The notes beneath the pieces are model-generated. The model saw only the letters and a program-made list of their open reading frames with translations, was not told the DNA's origin and searched no databases. This document shows, piece by piece, positions 11,797-26,129 of a DNA stretch of 64,000 bases (position 1 is the first letter of the stretch; each line of letters begins with the position of its first letter). The stretch comes from Gordius sp. MW1 (taxonomy: Eukaryota; Nematomorpha; Gordioida; Gordea; Gordiidae). The stretch is taken from NCBI GenBank assembly GCA_964036665.1, contig OZ038528.1, positions 10,174,501-10,238,500 of the forward strand, in the 5' to 3' direction. The position numbers and the translations under genes were made by a program.

Positions 11797-14700
11797 CTTT
11801 TAAAGATTTTTTCAGCCCCCTTTCGAAAGAATATGAAAAATAATATTTTTTTCGACCTCAAAATTTTTTCATTTTTTTCGTTCAACCATATGGCCCCCAT
11901 GAAAGTTTTCGATATCAGAGGCGAATTCCGTAAAAAAAAATTTTTGATCAGTCATCAAAAATTATTAACTTTAAATCACGATCGTGTTTCACAAAACTAG
12001 AGACACGCTTAGAAAGCGATATTGAAACAATCTAAAAGCAACACGAAAATCTTAATTTCCTTCAATCTGAAACTTCCCCTTGTGCAAAAATTCTTATCGA
12101 GATTCTAACAAGGACATAATGCTAAGAATATTTACTGACTTTTAAAGATTTTTTCAGCCCCCTTTTCAAAGAATATGATAAATAAATTTTTTTCGACCTC
12201 AAAATTTTTTCATTTTTTTCGTTTCAACCATATAGCCCCCATGAAAGTTTTCGATATCAGAGGTGAATTCCGTAAAAAAAATTTTTTTGATCAGTCATCA
12301 AAAATTATTAACTTTAAATCACGATCGTGTTTCACAGAAACTAGAGACACGCTTAGAAAGCGATATTGAAACAATCTAAACGCAACACGAAAATCTTAAT
12401 TTCCTTCAATCTAAAACTTCCCTTCGTGCAAAAATTCTTATCGAGATTCTAACAAGGACATAATGCTAAGAATATCTACTGACTTTTAAAGATTTTTTCA
12501 GCTCCCTTTCGAAAGAATATGCAAAATAATATTTTTTCGACCTCAAAATTTTTTCATTATTTTGTTTCAACGATATCGCCCCCATGAAAGTTTTCGATAT
12601 CAGAGGTGAATTCCGTAAAAAAAAATTTTTTTGGTCAGTCATCAAAAATTATTAACTTTAAATCTATCGCATAGAGCTTGTTTCACAAAAACTAGAGACA
12701 CGCTTAGAAACCGATATTGAAACAATCTAAAAGCAACACGAAAATCTTATCCTTCAATCTAAAACTTCCCCTTGTGCAAAAATTCTTATCGAGATTCTAA
12801 CAAGGACATAATAATAAGAATATTTACTGACTTTTAAAGATTTTTTCAGCCCCCTTTTGAAAGAATATGAAAAATAAATTTTTTTCGACCTCAAATTTTT
12901 TTCGTTTCAACCATATCGCCCCCATGAAAGTTTTCGATTTCAGAGGTGAATTCCGTAAAAATATTTTTTTTGATCAGTCATCAAAAATTATTAACTTTAA
13001 ATCACGATCGCATAGAGCTTGTTTCACAAAAACTAGAGACACGCTTATAAAGCGATATTGAAACAATCTAAAAGCAACACGAAAATCTTAATTTCCTTCA
13101 ATCTAAAACTTCCCCTTGTGCAAAAATTCTTATCGAGATTCTAACAAGGACATAATGCTAAGAATATTTACTGACTTTTAAAGATTTTTTCAGCCCCCTT
13201 TCGAAAGAATATGAAAAATAAATTTTTTTCGACCTCAAATTTTTTTCGTTTCAACCATATCGCCCTCATGAAAGTTTTCGATATCAGAGGTGAATTCCGT
13301 AAAAATATTTTTTTTGATCAGTCATCAAAAATTATTAACTTTAAATCACGATCTCATAGAGCTTGTTTCACAAAAACTAGAGACACGCTTAGAAAGCGAT
13401 ATTGAAACAATCTAAACGCAACACGAAAGTGTTAATTTCTCTCAATCTAAAACTTGGCCTCGTGCAAAATTTCTTATCGAGATTCTAACAAGGACATTAT
13501 GCTAAGAATATTTACTGACTTTTAAAGATTTTTTCAGCCCCCTTTCGAAAGAATATGAAAAATAATATTTTTTTCGACCTCAAAATTTTTTCATTTTTTC
13601 CGTTTCAACCATATCGCCCCCATGAAAGTTTTCGATATCAGAGGTGAATTCCGTAAAAAAAAATTTTTTGATCAGTCATCAAAAATTATTAACTTTAAAT
13701 CACGATCGTGTTTCACAGAAACTAGAGACACGCTTAGAAAGCGATATTGAAACAATCTAAACGCAACACGAAAATCTTAATTTCCTTCAATCTAAAACTT
13801 CCCTTCGTGCAAAAATTCTTATCGAGATTCTAACAAGGACATAATGCTAAGAATATTTACTGACTTTTAAAGATTTTTTCAGCTCCCTTTCGAAAGAATA
13901 TGCAAAATAATATTTTTTCGACCTCAAAATTTTTTCATTATTTTGTTTCAACCATATCGCCCCCATGAAAGTTTTCGATATCAGAGGTGAATTCCGTAAA
14001 AAAAAATTTTTTTGGTCAGTCATCAAAAATTATTAACTTCACGATCGCATAGAGCTTGTTTCACAAAAACTAGAGACACGCTTAGAAACCGATATTGAAA
14101 CAATCTAAAAGCAACACGAAAATCTTTTCCTTCAATCTAAAACTTCCCCTTGTGCAAAAATTCTTATCGAGATTCTAACAAGGACATAATGCTAAGAATA
14201 TTTACTGACTTTTAAAGATTTTATCAGCCCCCTTTCGAAAGAATATGAAAAATAAATTTTTTTCGACCTCAAATTTTTTTCGTTTCAACCATATCGCCCT
14301 CATGAAAGTTTTCGATATCAGAGGTGAATTCCGTAAAAATATTTTTTTTGATCAGTCATCAAAAATTATTAACTTTAAATCACGATCTCATAGAGCTTGT
14401 TTCACAAAAACTAGAGACACGCTTAGAAAGCGATATTGAAACAATCTAAACGCAACACGAAAGTGTTAATTTCTCTCAATCTAAAACTTGGCCTCGTGCA
14501 AAATTTCTTATCAAGATTCTAACAAGGACATTATGCTAAGAATATTTACTGACTTTTAAAGATTTTTCCAGCCCCCTTTCGAAAGAATATGAAAAATAAT
14601 ATTTTTTTCGACCTCAAAATTTTTTCATTTTTTCCGTTTCAACCATATCGCCCCCATGAAAGTTTTCGATATCAGAGCTGAATTCCGTAAAAAAAAATTT

Positions 14701-17700
14701 TTGATCAGTCATCAAAAATTATTAACTTTAAATCACGATCGTGTTTCACAAAAACTAGAGACACGCTTAGAAAGCGATATTGAAACAATCTAAAAGCAAC
14801 ACAAAAATCTTAATTTCCTTCAATCTAAAACTTCCCCTTGTGCAAAAATTCTTATCGAGATTCTAACAAGGACATAATGCTAAGAATATTTACTGACTTT
14901 TAAAGATTTTTTCAGCCCCCTTTCGAAAGAATATGATAAATAAATTTTTTTCGACCTACAAATTTTTTCATTTTTTTCGTTTCAACCATATCGCCCCCAT
15001 GAAAGTTTTCGATATCAGAATTCCGTAAAAAAAAATTTTTTTGATCAGTCTTCAAAAATTATTAACTTTAAATCACGATCGCATAGAGCTTGTTTCACAA
15101 AAACTAGAGACACGCTTAGAAAGCGATATTGAAACTATCTAAACGCAACACGAAAATCTTAATTTCTCTCCTAAAACTTCGCCCTGTGCAAAAATTCTTA
15201 TCGAGATTCTAACAAGGACATAATGCTAAGAATATTTCCTAACTTTTAAAGATTTTTTCAGCCCCCTTTCGAAAGAATATGAAAAATAATATTTTTTTCG
15301 ACCTCAAAATTTTTTCATTTTTTTCGTTCAACCATATCGCCCCCATGAAAGTTTTCGATATCAGAGGTGAATTCCGTAAAAAAAAAATTTTTGATCAGTC
15401 ATCAAAAATTATTAACTTTAAATCACGATCGTGTTTCACAAAAACTAGAGATACGCTTAGAAAGCGATATTGAAACAATCTAAAAGCAACACGAAAATCT
15501 TAATTTCCTTCAATCTAAAACTTCCCCTTGTGCAAAAATTCTTATCGAGATTCTAACAAGGACATAATGCTAAGAATATTTACTGACTTTTAAAGATTTT
15601 TTCAGCCCCCTTTCGTCAGAATATGAAAAATAATATTTTTTTCGACCTCAAAATTTTTTCATTTTTTTCGTTCAACCATATCGCCCCCATGAAAGTTTTC
15701 GATATCAGAGGTGAATTCCGTAAAAAAAAATTTTTGATCAGTCATCAAAAATTATTAACTTTAAATCACGATCGCATAGAGGTTTCACAAAAACTAGAGA
15801 CACGCTTAGAAAGCGATATTGAAACAATCTAAACGCAACACGAAAATGTTAATTTCTCTCAATCTGAAACTTGGCTTCGTGCAAAATTTCTTATCGAGAT
15901 TCTAGCAAGGACATAATGCTAAGAATATTTACTGCCTTTTAAAGATTTTTTCAGCCATCTTTCGAAAGAATATGAAAAATAATATTTTTTTCGACCTCAA
16001 AATTTTTTCATTTTTTTCGTTTCAACCATATCGCCCCCATGAAAGTTTTCGATGTCAGAGGTGAATTCCGTAAAAAAAAAATTTTTGATCAGTCATCCAA
16101 AATTATTATCTTTAATTCACGATCGTGTTTCACAAAAACTAGAGACACGCTTAGAAAGCGATATTGAAACAATCTAAACGCAACACGAAAATGTTAATTT
16201 CTCTCAATCTGAAACTTGGCTTCGTGCAAAATTTCTTATCGAGATTCTAGCAAGGACATAATGCTAAGAATATTTACTGCCTTTTAAAGATTTTTTCAGC
16301 CCCCTTTTGAAAGAATATGATAAATAAATTTTTTTCGACCTCAAAATTTTTTCATTTTTTTCGTTTCAACCATATCGCCCCCATGAAAGTTTTCGATGTC
16401 AGAGGTGAATTCCGTAAAAAAAATTTTTTTGATCAGTCATAAAAATTATTAACTTTAAATCACGATCGTGTTTCACAAAACTAGAGACACGCTTAGAAAG
16501 CGATATTGAAACAATCTAAAAGCAACACGAAAATCTTAATTTCCTTCAATCTGAAACTTCCCCTTGTGCAAAAATTCTTATCGAGATTCTAACAAGGACA
16601 TAATGCTAAGAATATTTACTGACTTTTAAAGATTTTTTCAGCCCCCTTTCGAAAGAATATGATAAATAAATTTTTTTCGACCTACAAATTTTTTCATTTT
16701 TTTCGTTTCAACTATATCGCCCCCATGAAAGTTTTCGATATCAGAGGTGAATTCCGTAAAAAAAAATTTTTTTGATCAGTCATAAAAATTATTAACTTTA
16801 AATCACGATCGTGTTTCACAAAACTAGAGACACGCTTAGAAAGCGATATTGAAACAATCTAAAAGCAACACGAAAATCTTAATTTCCTTCAATCTGAAAC
16901 TTCCCCTTGTGCAAAAATTCTTATCGAGATTCTAACAAGGACATAATGCTAAGAATATTTACTGACTTTTAAAGATTTTTTCAGCCCCCTTTCGAAAGAA
17001 TATGATAAATAAATTTTTTTCGACCTCAAAATTTTTTCATTTTTTTCGTTTCAACCATATCGCCCCCATGAAAGTTTTCGATATCAGAGGTAAATTCCGT
17101 AAAAAAAAATTTTTTTGGTCAGTCATCAAAAATTATTAACTTTAAATCACGATCGCATAGAGCTTGTTTCACAAAAACTAGAGACACGCTTAGAAACCGA
17201 TATTGAAAGAATCTAAAAGCAACACGAAAATCTTATCCTTCAATCTAAAACTTCCCCTTGTGCAAAAATTCTTGTCGAGATTCTAACAAGGACATAATAA
17301 TAAGAATATTTACTGACTTTTAAAGATTTTTTCAGCCCCCTTTCGAAAGAATATGAAAAATAAATTTTTTTCGACCTCAAATTTTTTTCGTTTCAACCAT
17401 ATCGCCCCCATGAAAGTTTTTGATTTCAGAGGTGAATTCCGTAAAAATATTTTTTTTGATCAGTCATCAAAAATTATTAACTTTAAATCACGATCGCATA
17501 GAGCTTGTTTCACAAAAACTAGAGACACGCTTAGAAAGCGATATTGAAACAATCTAAAAGCAACACGAAAATCTTAATTTCCTTCAATCTAAAACTTCCC
17601 CTTGTGCAAAAATTCTTATCGAGATTCTAACAAGGACATAATGCTAAGAATATTTACTGACTTTTAAAGATTTTTTCAGCCCCCTTTCGAAAGAATATGA

Positions 17701-18532
17701 AAAATAAATTTTTTTAGACCTCAAATTTTTTTCGTATCAACCATATCGCCCCCATGAAAGTTTTCGATATCAGAGGTGAATTCCGTAAAAATATTTTTTT
17801 TGATCAGTCATCAAAAATTATTAACTTTAAATCACGATCTCATAGAGCTTGTTTCACAAAAACTAGAGACACGCTTAGAAAGCGATATTGAAACAATCTA
17901 AACGCAACACGAAAGTGTTAATTTCTCTCAATCTAAAACTTGGCCTCGTGCAAAATTTCTTATCGAGATTCTAACAAGGACATTATGCTAAGAATATTTA
18001 CTGACTTTTAAAGATTTTTTCAGCCCCCTTTCGAAAGAATATGAAAAATAATATTTTTTTCGACCTCAAAATTTTTTCATTTTTTTCGTTCAACCATATC
18101 GCCCCCATGAAAGTTTTCGATATCAGAGGTGAATTCCGTAAAAATATTTTTTTTGATCAGTCATCAAAAATTATTAACTTTAAATCAGGATCGCATAGAG
18201 CTTGTTTCTCAAAAACTAGAGACACGCTTAGAAAGCGATATTGAAACTATCTAAACGCAACACGAAAATCTTAATTTCTCTCCTAAAACTTCGCCTCGTG
18301 CAAAAATTCTTATCGAGATTCTAACAAGGACATAGTGCTAAGAATATTTACTAACTTTTAAAGATTTTTTCAGCCCCCTTTCGTCAGAATATGAAAAATA
18401 ATATTTTTTTCGACCTCAAAATTTTTTCATTTTTTTCGTTCAACCATATCGCCCCCATGAAAGTTTTCGATATCAGAGGTGAATTCCGTAAAAAAAAAAT
18501 TTTGATCAGTCATCAAAAATTATTAACTTTAA
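11797..18532 (+). repeat. 20-monomer higher-order repeat, copy 2 (offset 6,907 bp)
   Basis: Second copy of the 20-monomer block, in direct tandem with copy 1 (monomer anchors 11833 to 18391). The constant offset of 6,907 bp over ~6.7 kb means almost no net indels have accumulated, so the duplication is recent relative to monomer divergence. Scattered single-base differences exist: for example GAAACTATCT at ~6843 corresponds to GAAACAATCT at ~13750. The two copies are therefore not a literal assembly repeat. Confidence 0.88.
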
Positions 18533-20948
18533 ATCACGATCCCATAGAGGTTTCACAAAAACTAGAGACACGCTTAGAAAGCGATATTGAAACAATCTAA
18601 ACGCAACACGAAAATGTTAATTTCTCTCAATCTGAAACTTGGCTTCGTGCAAAATTCTTATCGAGATTCTAGCAAGGACATAATGCTAAGAATATTTACT
18701 GCCTTTTAAAGATTTTTTCAGCCATCTTTCGAAAGAATATGAAAAATAATATTTTTTTCGACCTCAAAATTTTTTCATTTTTTTCGTTTCAACCATATCG
18801 CCCCCATGAAAGTTTTCGATGTCAGAGGTGAATTCCGTAAAAAAAAAAATTTTGATCAGTCATACAAAATTATTATCTTTAATTCACGATCGTGTTTCAC
18901 AAAAACTAGAGACACGCTTAGAAAGCGATATTGAAACAATCTAAACGCAACACGAAAATGTTAATTTCTCTCAATCTGAAACTTGGCTTCGTGCAAAATT
19001 TCTTATCGAGATTCTAGCAAGGACATAATGCTAAGAATATTTACTGCCTTTTAAAGATTTTTTCAGCCCCCTTTTGAAAGAATATGATAAATAAATTTTT
19101 TTCGACCTCAAAATTTTTTCATTTTTTTCGTTTCAACCATATCGCCCCCATGAAAGTTTTCGATGTCAGAGGTGAATTCCGTAAAAAAAAAAATTTTGAT
19201 CAGTCATCAAAAATTATTATCTTTAATTCACGATTCACAAAAACTAGAGACACGCTTAGAAAGCGATATTGAAACAATCTAAAAGCAACACAAAAATCTT
19301 AATTTCCTTCAATCTAAAACTTCCCCTTGTGCAAAAATTCTTATCGAGATTCTAACAAGGACATAATGCTAAGAATATTTACTGACTTTTAAAGATTTTT
19401 TCAGCCCCCTTTCGAAAGAATATGATAAATAAATTTTTTTCGACCTACAAATTTTTTCATTTTTTTCGTTTCAACCATATCGCCCCCATGTAAGTTTTCG
19501 ATATCAGAGGTGAATTCCGTAAAAAAAAAATTTTTTGATCAGTCATCAAAAATTATTAACTTTAAATCACGATCGCATAGAGCTTGTTTCACAAAAACTA
19601 GAGACACGCTTAGAAAGCGATATTGAAACTATCTAAACGCAACACGAAAATCTTAATTTCTCTCCTAAAACTTCGCCCCGTGCAAAAATTCTTATCGAGA
19701 TTCTAACAAGGACATAATGCTAAGAATATTTCCTAACTTTTAAAGATTTTTTCAGCCCCCTTTCGAAAGAATATGAAAAATAATATTTTTTTCGACCTCA
19801 AAATTTTTTCATTTTTTTCGTTCAACCATATCGCCCCCATGAAAGTTTTCGATATCAGAGGCGAATTCCGTAAAAAAAAAATTTTTGATCAGTCATCAAA
19901 AATTATTAACTTTAAATCACGATCGTGTTTCACAAAACTAGAGACACGCTTAGAAAGCGATATTGAAACAATCTAAAAGCAACACGAAAATCTTAATTTC
20001 CTTCAATCTGAAACTTCCCCTTGTGCAAAAATTCTTATCGAGATTCTAACAAGGACATAATGCTAAGAATATTTACTGACTTTTAAAGATTTTTTCAGCC
20101 CCCTTTCGAAAGAATATGATAAATAAATTTTTTTCGACCTCAAAATTTTTTCATTTTTTTCGTTTCAACCATATAGCCCCCATGAAAGTTTTCGATATCA
20201 GAGGTGAATTCCGTAAAAAAATTTTTTTTGATCAGTCATCAAAAATTATTAACTTTAAATCACGATCGTGTTTCACAGAAACTAGAGACACGCTTAGAAA
20301 GCGATATTGAAACAATCTAAACGCAACACGAAAATCTTAATTTCCTTCAATCTAAAACTTCCCTTCGTGCAAAAATTCTTATCGAGATTCTAACAAGGAC
20401 ATAATGCTAAGAATATCTACTGACTTTTAAAGATTTTTTCAGCTCCCTTTCGAAAGAATATGCAAAATAATATTTTTTCGACCTCAAAATTTTTTCATTA
20501 TTTTGTTTAACCATATCGCCCCCATGAAAGTTTTCGATATCAGAGGTGAATTCCGTAAAAAAAAATTTTTTTGGTCAGTCATCAAAAATTATTAACTTTA
20601 AATCTATCGCATAGAGCTTGTTTCACAAAAACTAGAGACACGCTTAGAAACCGATATTGAAACAATCTAAAAGCAACACGAAAATCTTATCCTTCAATCT
20701 AAAACTTCCCCTTGTGCAAAAATTCTTATCGAGATTCTAACAAGGACATAATAATAAGAATATTTACTGACTTTTAAAGATTTTTTCAGCCCCCTTTTGA
20801 AAGAATATGAAAAATAAATTTTTTTCGACCTCAAATTTTTTTCGTTTCAACCATATCGCCCCCATGAAAGTTTTCGATTTCAGAGGTGAATTCCGTAAAA
20901 ATATTTTTTTTGATCAGTCATCAAAAATTATTAACTTTAAATCACGAT
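16450..20948 (+). repeat. 15-monomer higher-order repeat, copy 1 (offset 5,181 bp)
   Basis: This block reappears 5,181 bp downstream (15 monomers). Anchors 17353, 18041, 18391, 19084, 19773, 20116 and 20807 correspond to 22534, 23222, 23572, 24265, 24954, 25297 and 25988. Shared private variants include CACGATCCCATAGAGG at ~18536 and ~23717, CATACAAAATT at ~18862 and ~24043, CACGATTCACAAAAAC at ~19229 and ~24411, and ATGTAAG at ~19489 and ~24670. It overlaps the tail of the 20-mer copy 2, so the two HORs are nested rather than adjacent. The right limit is the change from ATCTCATAGAG at ~20947 to ATCGCATAGAG in the partner. Confidence 0.88.
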
Positions 20949-21630
20949 CTCATAGAGCTTGTTTCACAAAAACTAGAGACACGCTTAGAAAGCGATATTG
21001 AAACAATCTAAACGCAACACGAAAGTGTTAATTTCTCTCAATCTAAAACTTGGCCTCGTGCAAAATTTCTTATCGAGATTCTAACAAGGACATTATGCTA
21101 AGAATATTTACTGACTTTTAAAGATTTTTTCAGCCCCCTTTCGAAAGAATATGAAAAATAATATTTTTTTCGACCTCAAAATTTTTTCATTTTTTCCGTT
21201 TCAACCATATCGCCCCCATGAAAGTTTTCGATATCAGAATTCCGTAAAAAAAAATTTTTTGATCAGTCATCAAAAATTATTAACTTTAAATCACGATCGC
21301 ATAGAGCTTGTTTCACAAAAACTAGAGACACGCTTAGAAAGCGATATTGAAACTATCTAAACGCAACACGAAAATCTTAATTTCTCTCCTAAAACTTCGC
21401 CCCGTGCAAAAATTCTTATCGAGATTCTAACAAGGACATAATGCTAAGAATATTTCCTAACTTTTAAAGATTTTTTCAGCCCCCTTTCGAAAGAATATGA
21501 AAAATAATATTTTTTTCGACCTCAAAATTTTTTCATTTTTTTCGTTCAACCATATCGCCCCCATGAAAGTTTTCGATATCAGAGGCGAATTCCGTAAAAA
21601 AAAAATTTTTGATCAGTCATCAAAAATTAT

Positions 21631-24600
21631 TAACTTTAAATCACGATCGTGTTTCACAAAACTAGAGACACGCTTAGAAAGCGATATTGAAACAATCTAA
21701 AAGCAACACGAAAATCTTAATTTCCTTCAATCTGAAACTTCCCCTTGTGCAAAAATTCTTATCGAGATTCTAACAAGGACATAATGCTAAGAATATTTAC
21801 TGACTTTTAAAGATTTTTTCAGCCCCCTTTCGAAAGAATATGATAAATAAATTTTTTTCGACCTACAAATTTTTTCATTTTTTTCGTTTCAACTATATCG
21901 CCCCCATGAAAGTTTTCGATATCAGAGGTGAATTCCGTAAAAAAAAATTTTTTTGATCAGTCATAAAAATTATTAACTTTAAATCACGATCGTGTTTCAC
22001 AAAACTAGAGACACGCTTAGAAAGCGATATTGAAACAATCTAAAAGCAACACGAAAATCTTAATTTCCTTCAATCTGAAACTTCCCCTTGTGCAAAAATT
22101 CTTATCGAGATTCTAACAAGGACATAATGCTAAGAATATTTACTGACTTTTAAAGATTTTTTCAGCCCCCTTTCGAAAGAATATGATAAATAAATTTTTT
22201 TCGACCTCAAAATTTTTTCATTTTTTTCGTTTCAACCATATCGCCCCCATGAAAGTTTTCGATATCAGAGGTAAATTCCGTAAAAAAAAATTTTTTTGGT
22301 CAGTCATCAAAAATTATTAACTTTAAATCACGATCGCATAGAGCTTGTTTCACAAAAACTAGAGACACGCTTAGAAACCGATATTGAAAGAATCTAAAAG
22401 CAACACGAAAATCTTATCCTTCAATCTAAAACTTCCCCTTGTGCAAAAATTCTTGTCGAGATTCTAACAAGGACATAATAATAAGAATATTTACTGACTT
22501 TTAAAGATTTTTTCAGCCCCCTTTCGAAAGAATATGAAAAATAAATTTTTTTCGACCTCAAATTTTTTTCGTTTCAACCATATCGCCCCCATGAAAGTTT
22601 TTGATTTCAGAGGTGAATTCCGTAAAAATATTTTTTTTGATCAGTCATCAAAAATTATTAACTTTAAATCACGATCGCATAGAGCTTGTTTCACAAAAAC
22701 TAGAGACACGCTTAGAAAGCGATATTGAAACAATCTAAAAGCAACACGAAAATCTTAATTTCCTTCAATCTAAAACTTCCCCTTGTGCAAAAATTCTTAT
22801 CGAGATTCTAACAAGGACATAATGCTAAGAATATTTACTGACTTTTAAAGATTTTTTCAGCCCCCTTTCGAAAGAATATGAAAAATAAATTTTTTTAGAC
22901 CTCAAATTTTTTTCGTATCAACCATATCGCCCCCATGAAAGTTTTCGATATCAGAGGTGAATTCCGTAAAAATATTTTTTTTGATCAGTCATCAAAAATT
23001 ATTAACTTTAAATCACGATCTCATAGAGCTTGTTTCACAAAAACTAGAGACACGCTTAGAAAGCGATATTGAAACAATCTAAACGCAACACGAAAGTGTT
23101 AATTTCTCTCAATCTAAAACTTGGCCTCGTGCAAAATTTCTTATCGAGATTCTAACAAGGACATTATGCTAAGAATATTTACTGACTTTTAAAGATTTTT
23201 TCAGCCCCCTTTCGAAAGAATATGAAAAATAATATTTTTTTCGACCTCAAAATTTTTTCATTTTTTTCGTTCAACCATATCGCCCCCATGAAAGTTTTCG
23301 ATATCAGAGGTGAATTCCGTAAAAATATTTTTTTTGATCAGTCATCAAAAATTATTAACTTTAAATCAGGATCGCATAGAGCTTGTTTCTCAAAAACTAG
23401 AGACACGCTTAGAAAGCGATATTGAAACTATCTAAACGCAACACGAAAATCTTAATTTCTCTCCTAAAACTTCGCCTCGTGCAAAAATTCTTATCGAGAT
23501 TCTAACAAGGACATAGTGCTAAGAATATTTACTAACTTTTAAAGATTTTTTCAGCCCCCTTTCGTCAGAATATGAAAAATAATATTTTTTTCGACCTCAA
23601 AATTTTTTCATTTTTTTCGTTCAACCATATCGCCCCCATGAAAGTTTTCGATATCAGAGGTGAATTCCGTAAAAAAAAAATTTTGATCAGTCATCAAAAA
23701 TTATTAACTTTAAATCACGATCCCATAGAGGTTTCACAAAAACTAGAGACACGCTTAGAAAGCGATATTGAAACAATCTAAACGCAACACGAAAATGTTA
23801 ATTTCTCTCAATCTGAAACTTGGCTTCGTGCAAAATTCTTATCGAGATTCTAGCAAGGACATAATGCTAAGAATATTTACTGCCTTTTAAAGATTTTTTC
23901 AGCCATCTTTCGAAAGAATATGAAAAATAATATTTTTTTCGACCTCAAAATTTTTTCATTTTTTTCGTTTCAACCATATCGCCCCCATGAAAGTTTTCGA
24001 TGTCAGAGGTGAATTCCGTAAAAAAAAAAATTTTGATCAGTCATACAAAATTATTATCTTTAATTCACGATCGTGTTTCACAAAAACTAGAGACACGCTT
24101 AGAAAGCGATATTGAAACAATCTAAACGCAACACGAAAATGTTAATTTCTCTCAATCTGAAACTTGGCTTCGTGCAAAATTTCTTATCGAGATTCTAGCA
24201 AGGACATAATGCTAAGAATATTTACTGCCTTTTAAAGATTTTTTCAGCCCCCTTTTGAAAGAATATGATAAATAAATTTTTTTCGACCTCAAAATTTTTT
24301 CATTTTTTTCGTTTCAACCATATCGCCCCCATGAAAGTTTTCGATGTCAGAGGTGAATTCCGTAAAAAAAAAATTTTTGATCAGTCATCAAAAATTATTA
24401 TCTTTAATTCACGATTCACAAAAACTAGAGACACGCTTAGAAAGCGATATTGAAACAATCTAAAAGCAACACAAAAATCTTAATTTCCTTCAATCTAAAA
24501 CTTCCCCTTGTGCAAAAATTCTTATCGAGATTCTAACAAGGACATAATGCTAAGAATATTTACTGACTTTTAAAGATTTTTTCAGCCCCCTTTCGAAAGA

Positions 24601-26129
24601 ATATGATAAATAAATTTTTTTCGACCTACAAATTTTTTCATTTTTTTCGTTTCAACCATATCGCCCCCATGTAAGTTTTCGATATCAGAGGTGAATTCCG
24701 TAAAAAAAAAATTTTTTGATCAGTCATCAAAAATTATTAACTTTAAATCACGATCGCATAGAGCTTGTTTCACAAAAACTAGAGACACGCTTAGAAAGCG
24801 ATATTGAAACTATCTAAACGCAACACGAAAATCTTAATTTCTCTCCTAAAACTTCGCCCCGTGCAAAAATTCTTATCGAGATTCTAACAAGGACATAATG
24901 CTAAGAATATTTCCTAACTTTTAAAGATTTTTTCAGCCCCCTTTCGAAAGAATATGAAAAATAATATTTTTTTCGACCTCAAAATTTTTTCATTTTTTTC
25001 GTTCAACCATATCGCCCCCATGAAAGTTTTCGATATCAGAGGCGAATTCCGTAAAAAAAAAATTTTTGATCAGTCATCAAAAATTATTAACTTTAAATCA
25101 CGATCGTGTTTCACAAAACTAGAGACACGCTTAGAAAGCGATATTGAAACAATCTAAAAGCAACACGAAAATCTTAATTTCCTTCAATCTGAAACTTCCC
25201 CTTGTGCAAAAATTCTTATCGAGATTCTAACAAGGACATAATGCTAAGAATATTTACTGACTTTTAAAGATTTTTTCAGCCCCCTTTCGAAAGAATATGA
25301 TAAATAAATTTTTTTCGACCTCAAAATTTTTTCATTTTTTTCGTTTCAACCATATAGCCCCCATGAAAGTTTTCGATATCAGAGGTGAATTCCGTAAAAA
25401 AATTTTTTTTGATCAGTCATCAAAAATTATTAACTTTAAATCACGATCGTGTTTCACAGAAACTAGAGACACGCTTAGAAAGCGATATTGAAACAATCTA
25501 AACGCAACACGAAAATCTTAATTTCCTTCAATCTAAAACTTCCCTTCGTGCAAAAATTCTTATCGAGATTCTAACAAGGACATAATGCTAAGAATATCTA
25601 CTGACTTTTAAAGATTTTTTCAGCTCCCTTTCGAAAGAATATGCAAAATAATATTTTTTCGACCTCAAAATTTTTTCATTATTTTGTTTAACCATATCGC
25701 CCCCATGAAAGTTTTCGATATCAGAGGTGAATTCCGTAAAAAAAAATTTTTTTGGTCAGTCATCAAAAATTATTAACTTTAAATCTATCGCATAGAGCTT
25801 GTTTCACAAAAACTAGAGACACGCTTAGAAACCGATATTGAAACAATCTAAAAGCAACACGAAAATCTTATCCTTCAATCTAAAACTTCCCCTTGTGCAA
25901 AAATTCTTATCGAGATTCTAACAAGGACATAATAATAAGAATATTTACTGACTTTTAAAGATTTTTTCAGCCCCCTTTTGAAAGAATATGAAAAATAAAT
26001 TTTTTTCGACCTCAAATTTTTTTCGTTTCAACCATATCGCCCCCATGAAAGTTTTCGATTTCAGAGGTGAATTCCGTAAAAATATTTTTTTTGATCAGTC
26101 ATCAAAAATTATTAACTTTAAATCACGAT
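21631..26129 (+). repeat. 15-monomer higher-order repeat, copy 2 (offset 5,181 bp)
   Basis: Second copy of the 15-monomer block, directly downstream of the first and in register, with matching private variants as described for copy 1. The last monomers of this copy (24265-26332) also seed the next, 10-monomer duplication. Confidence 0.88.
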
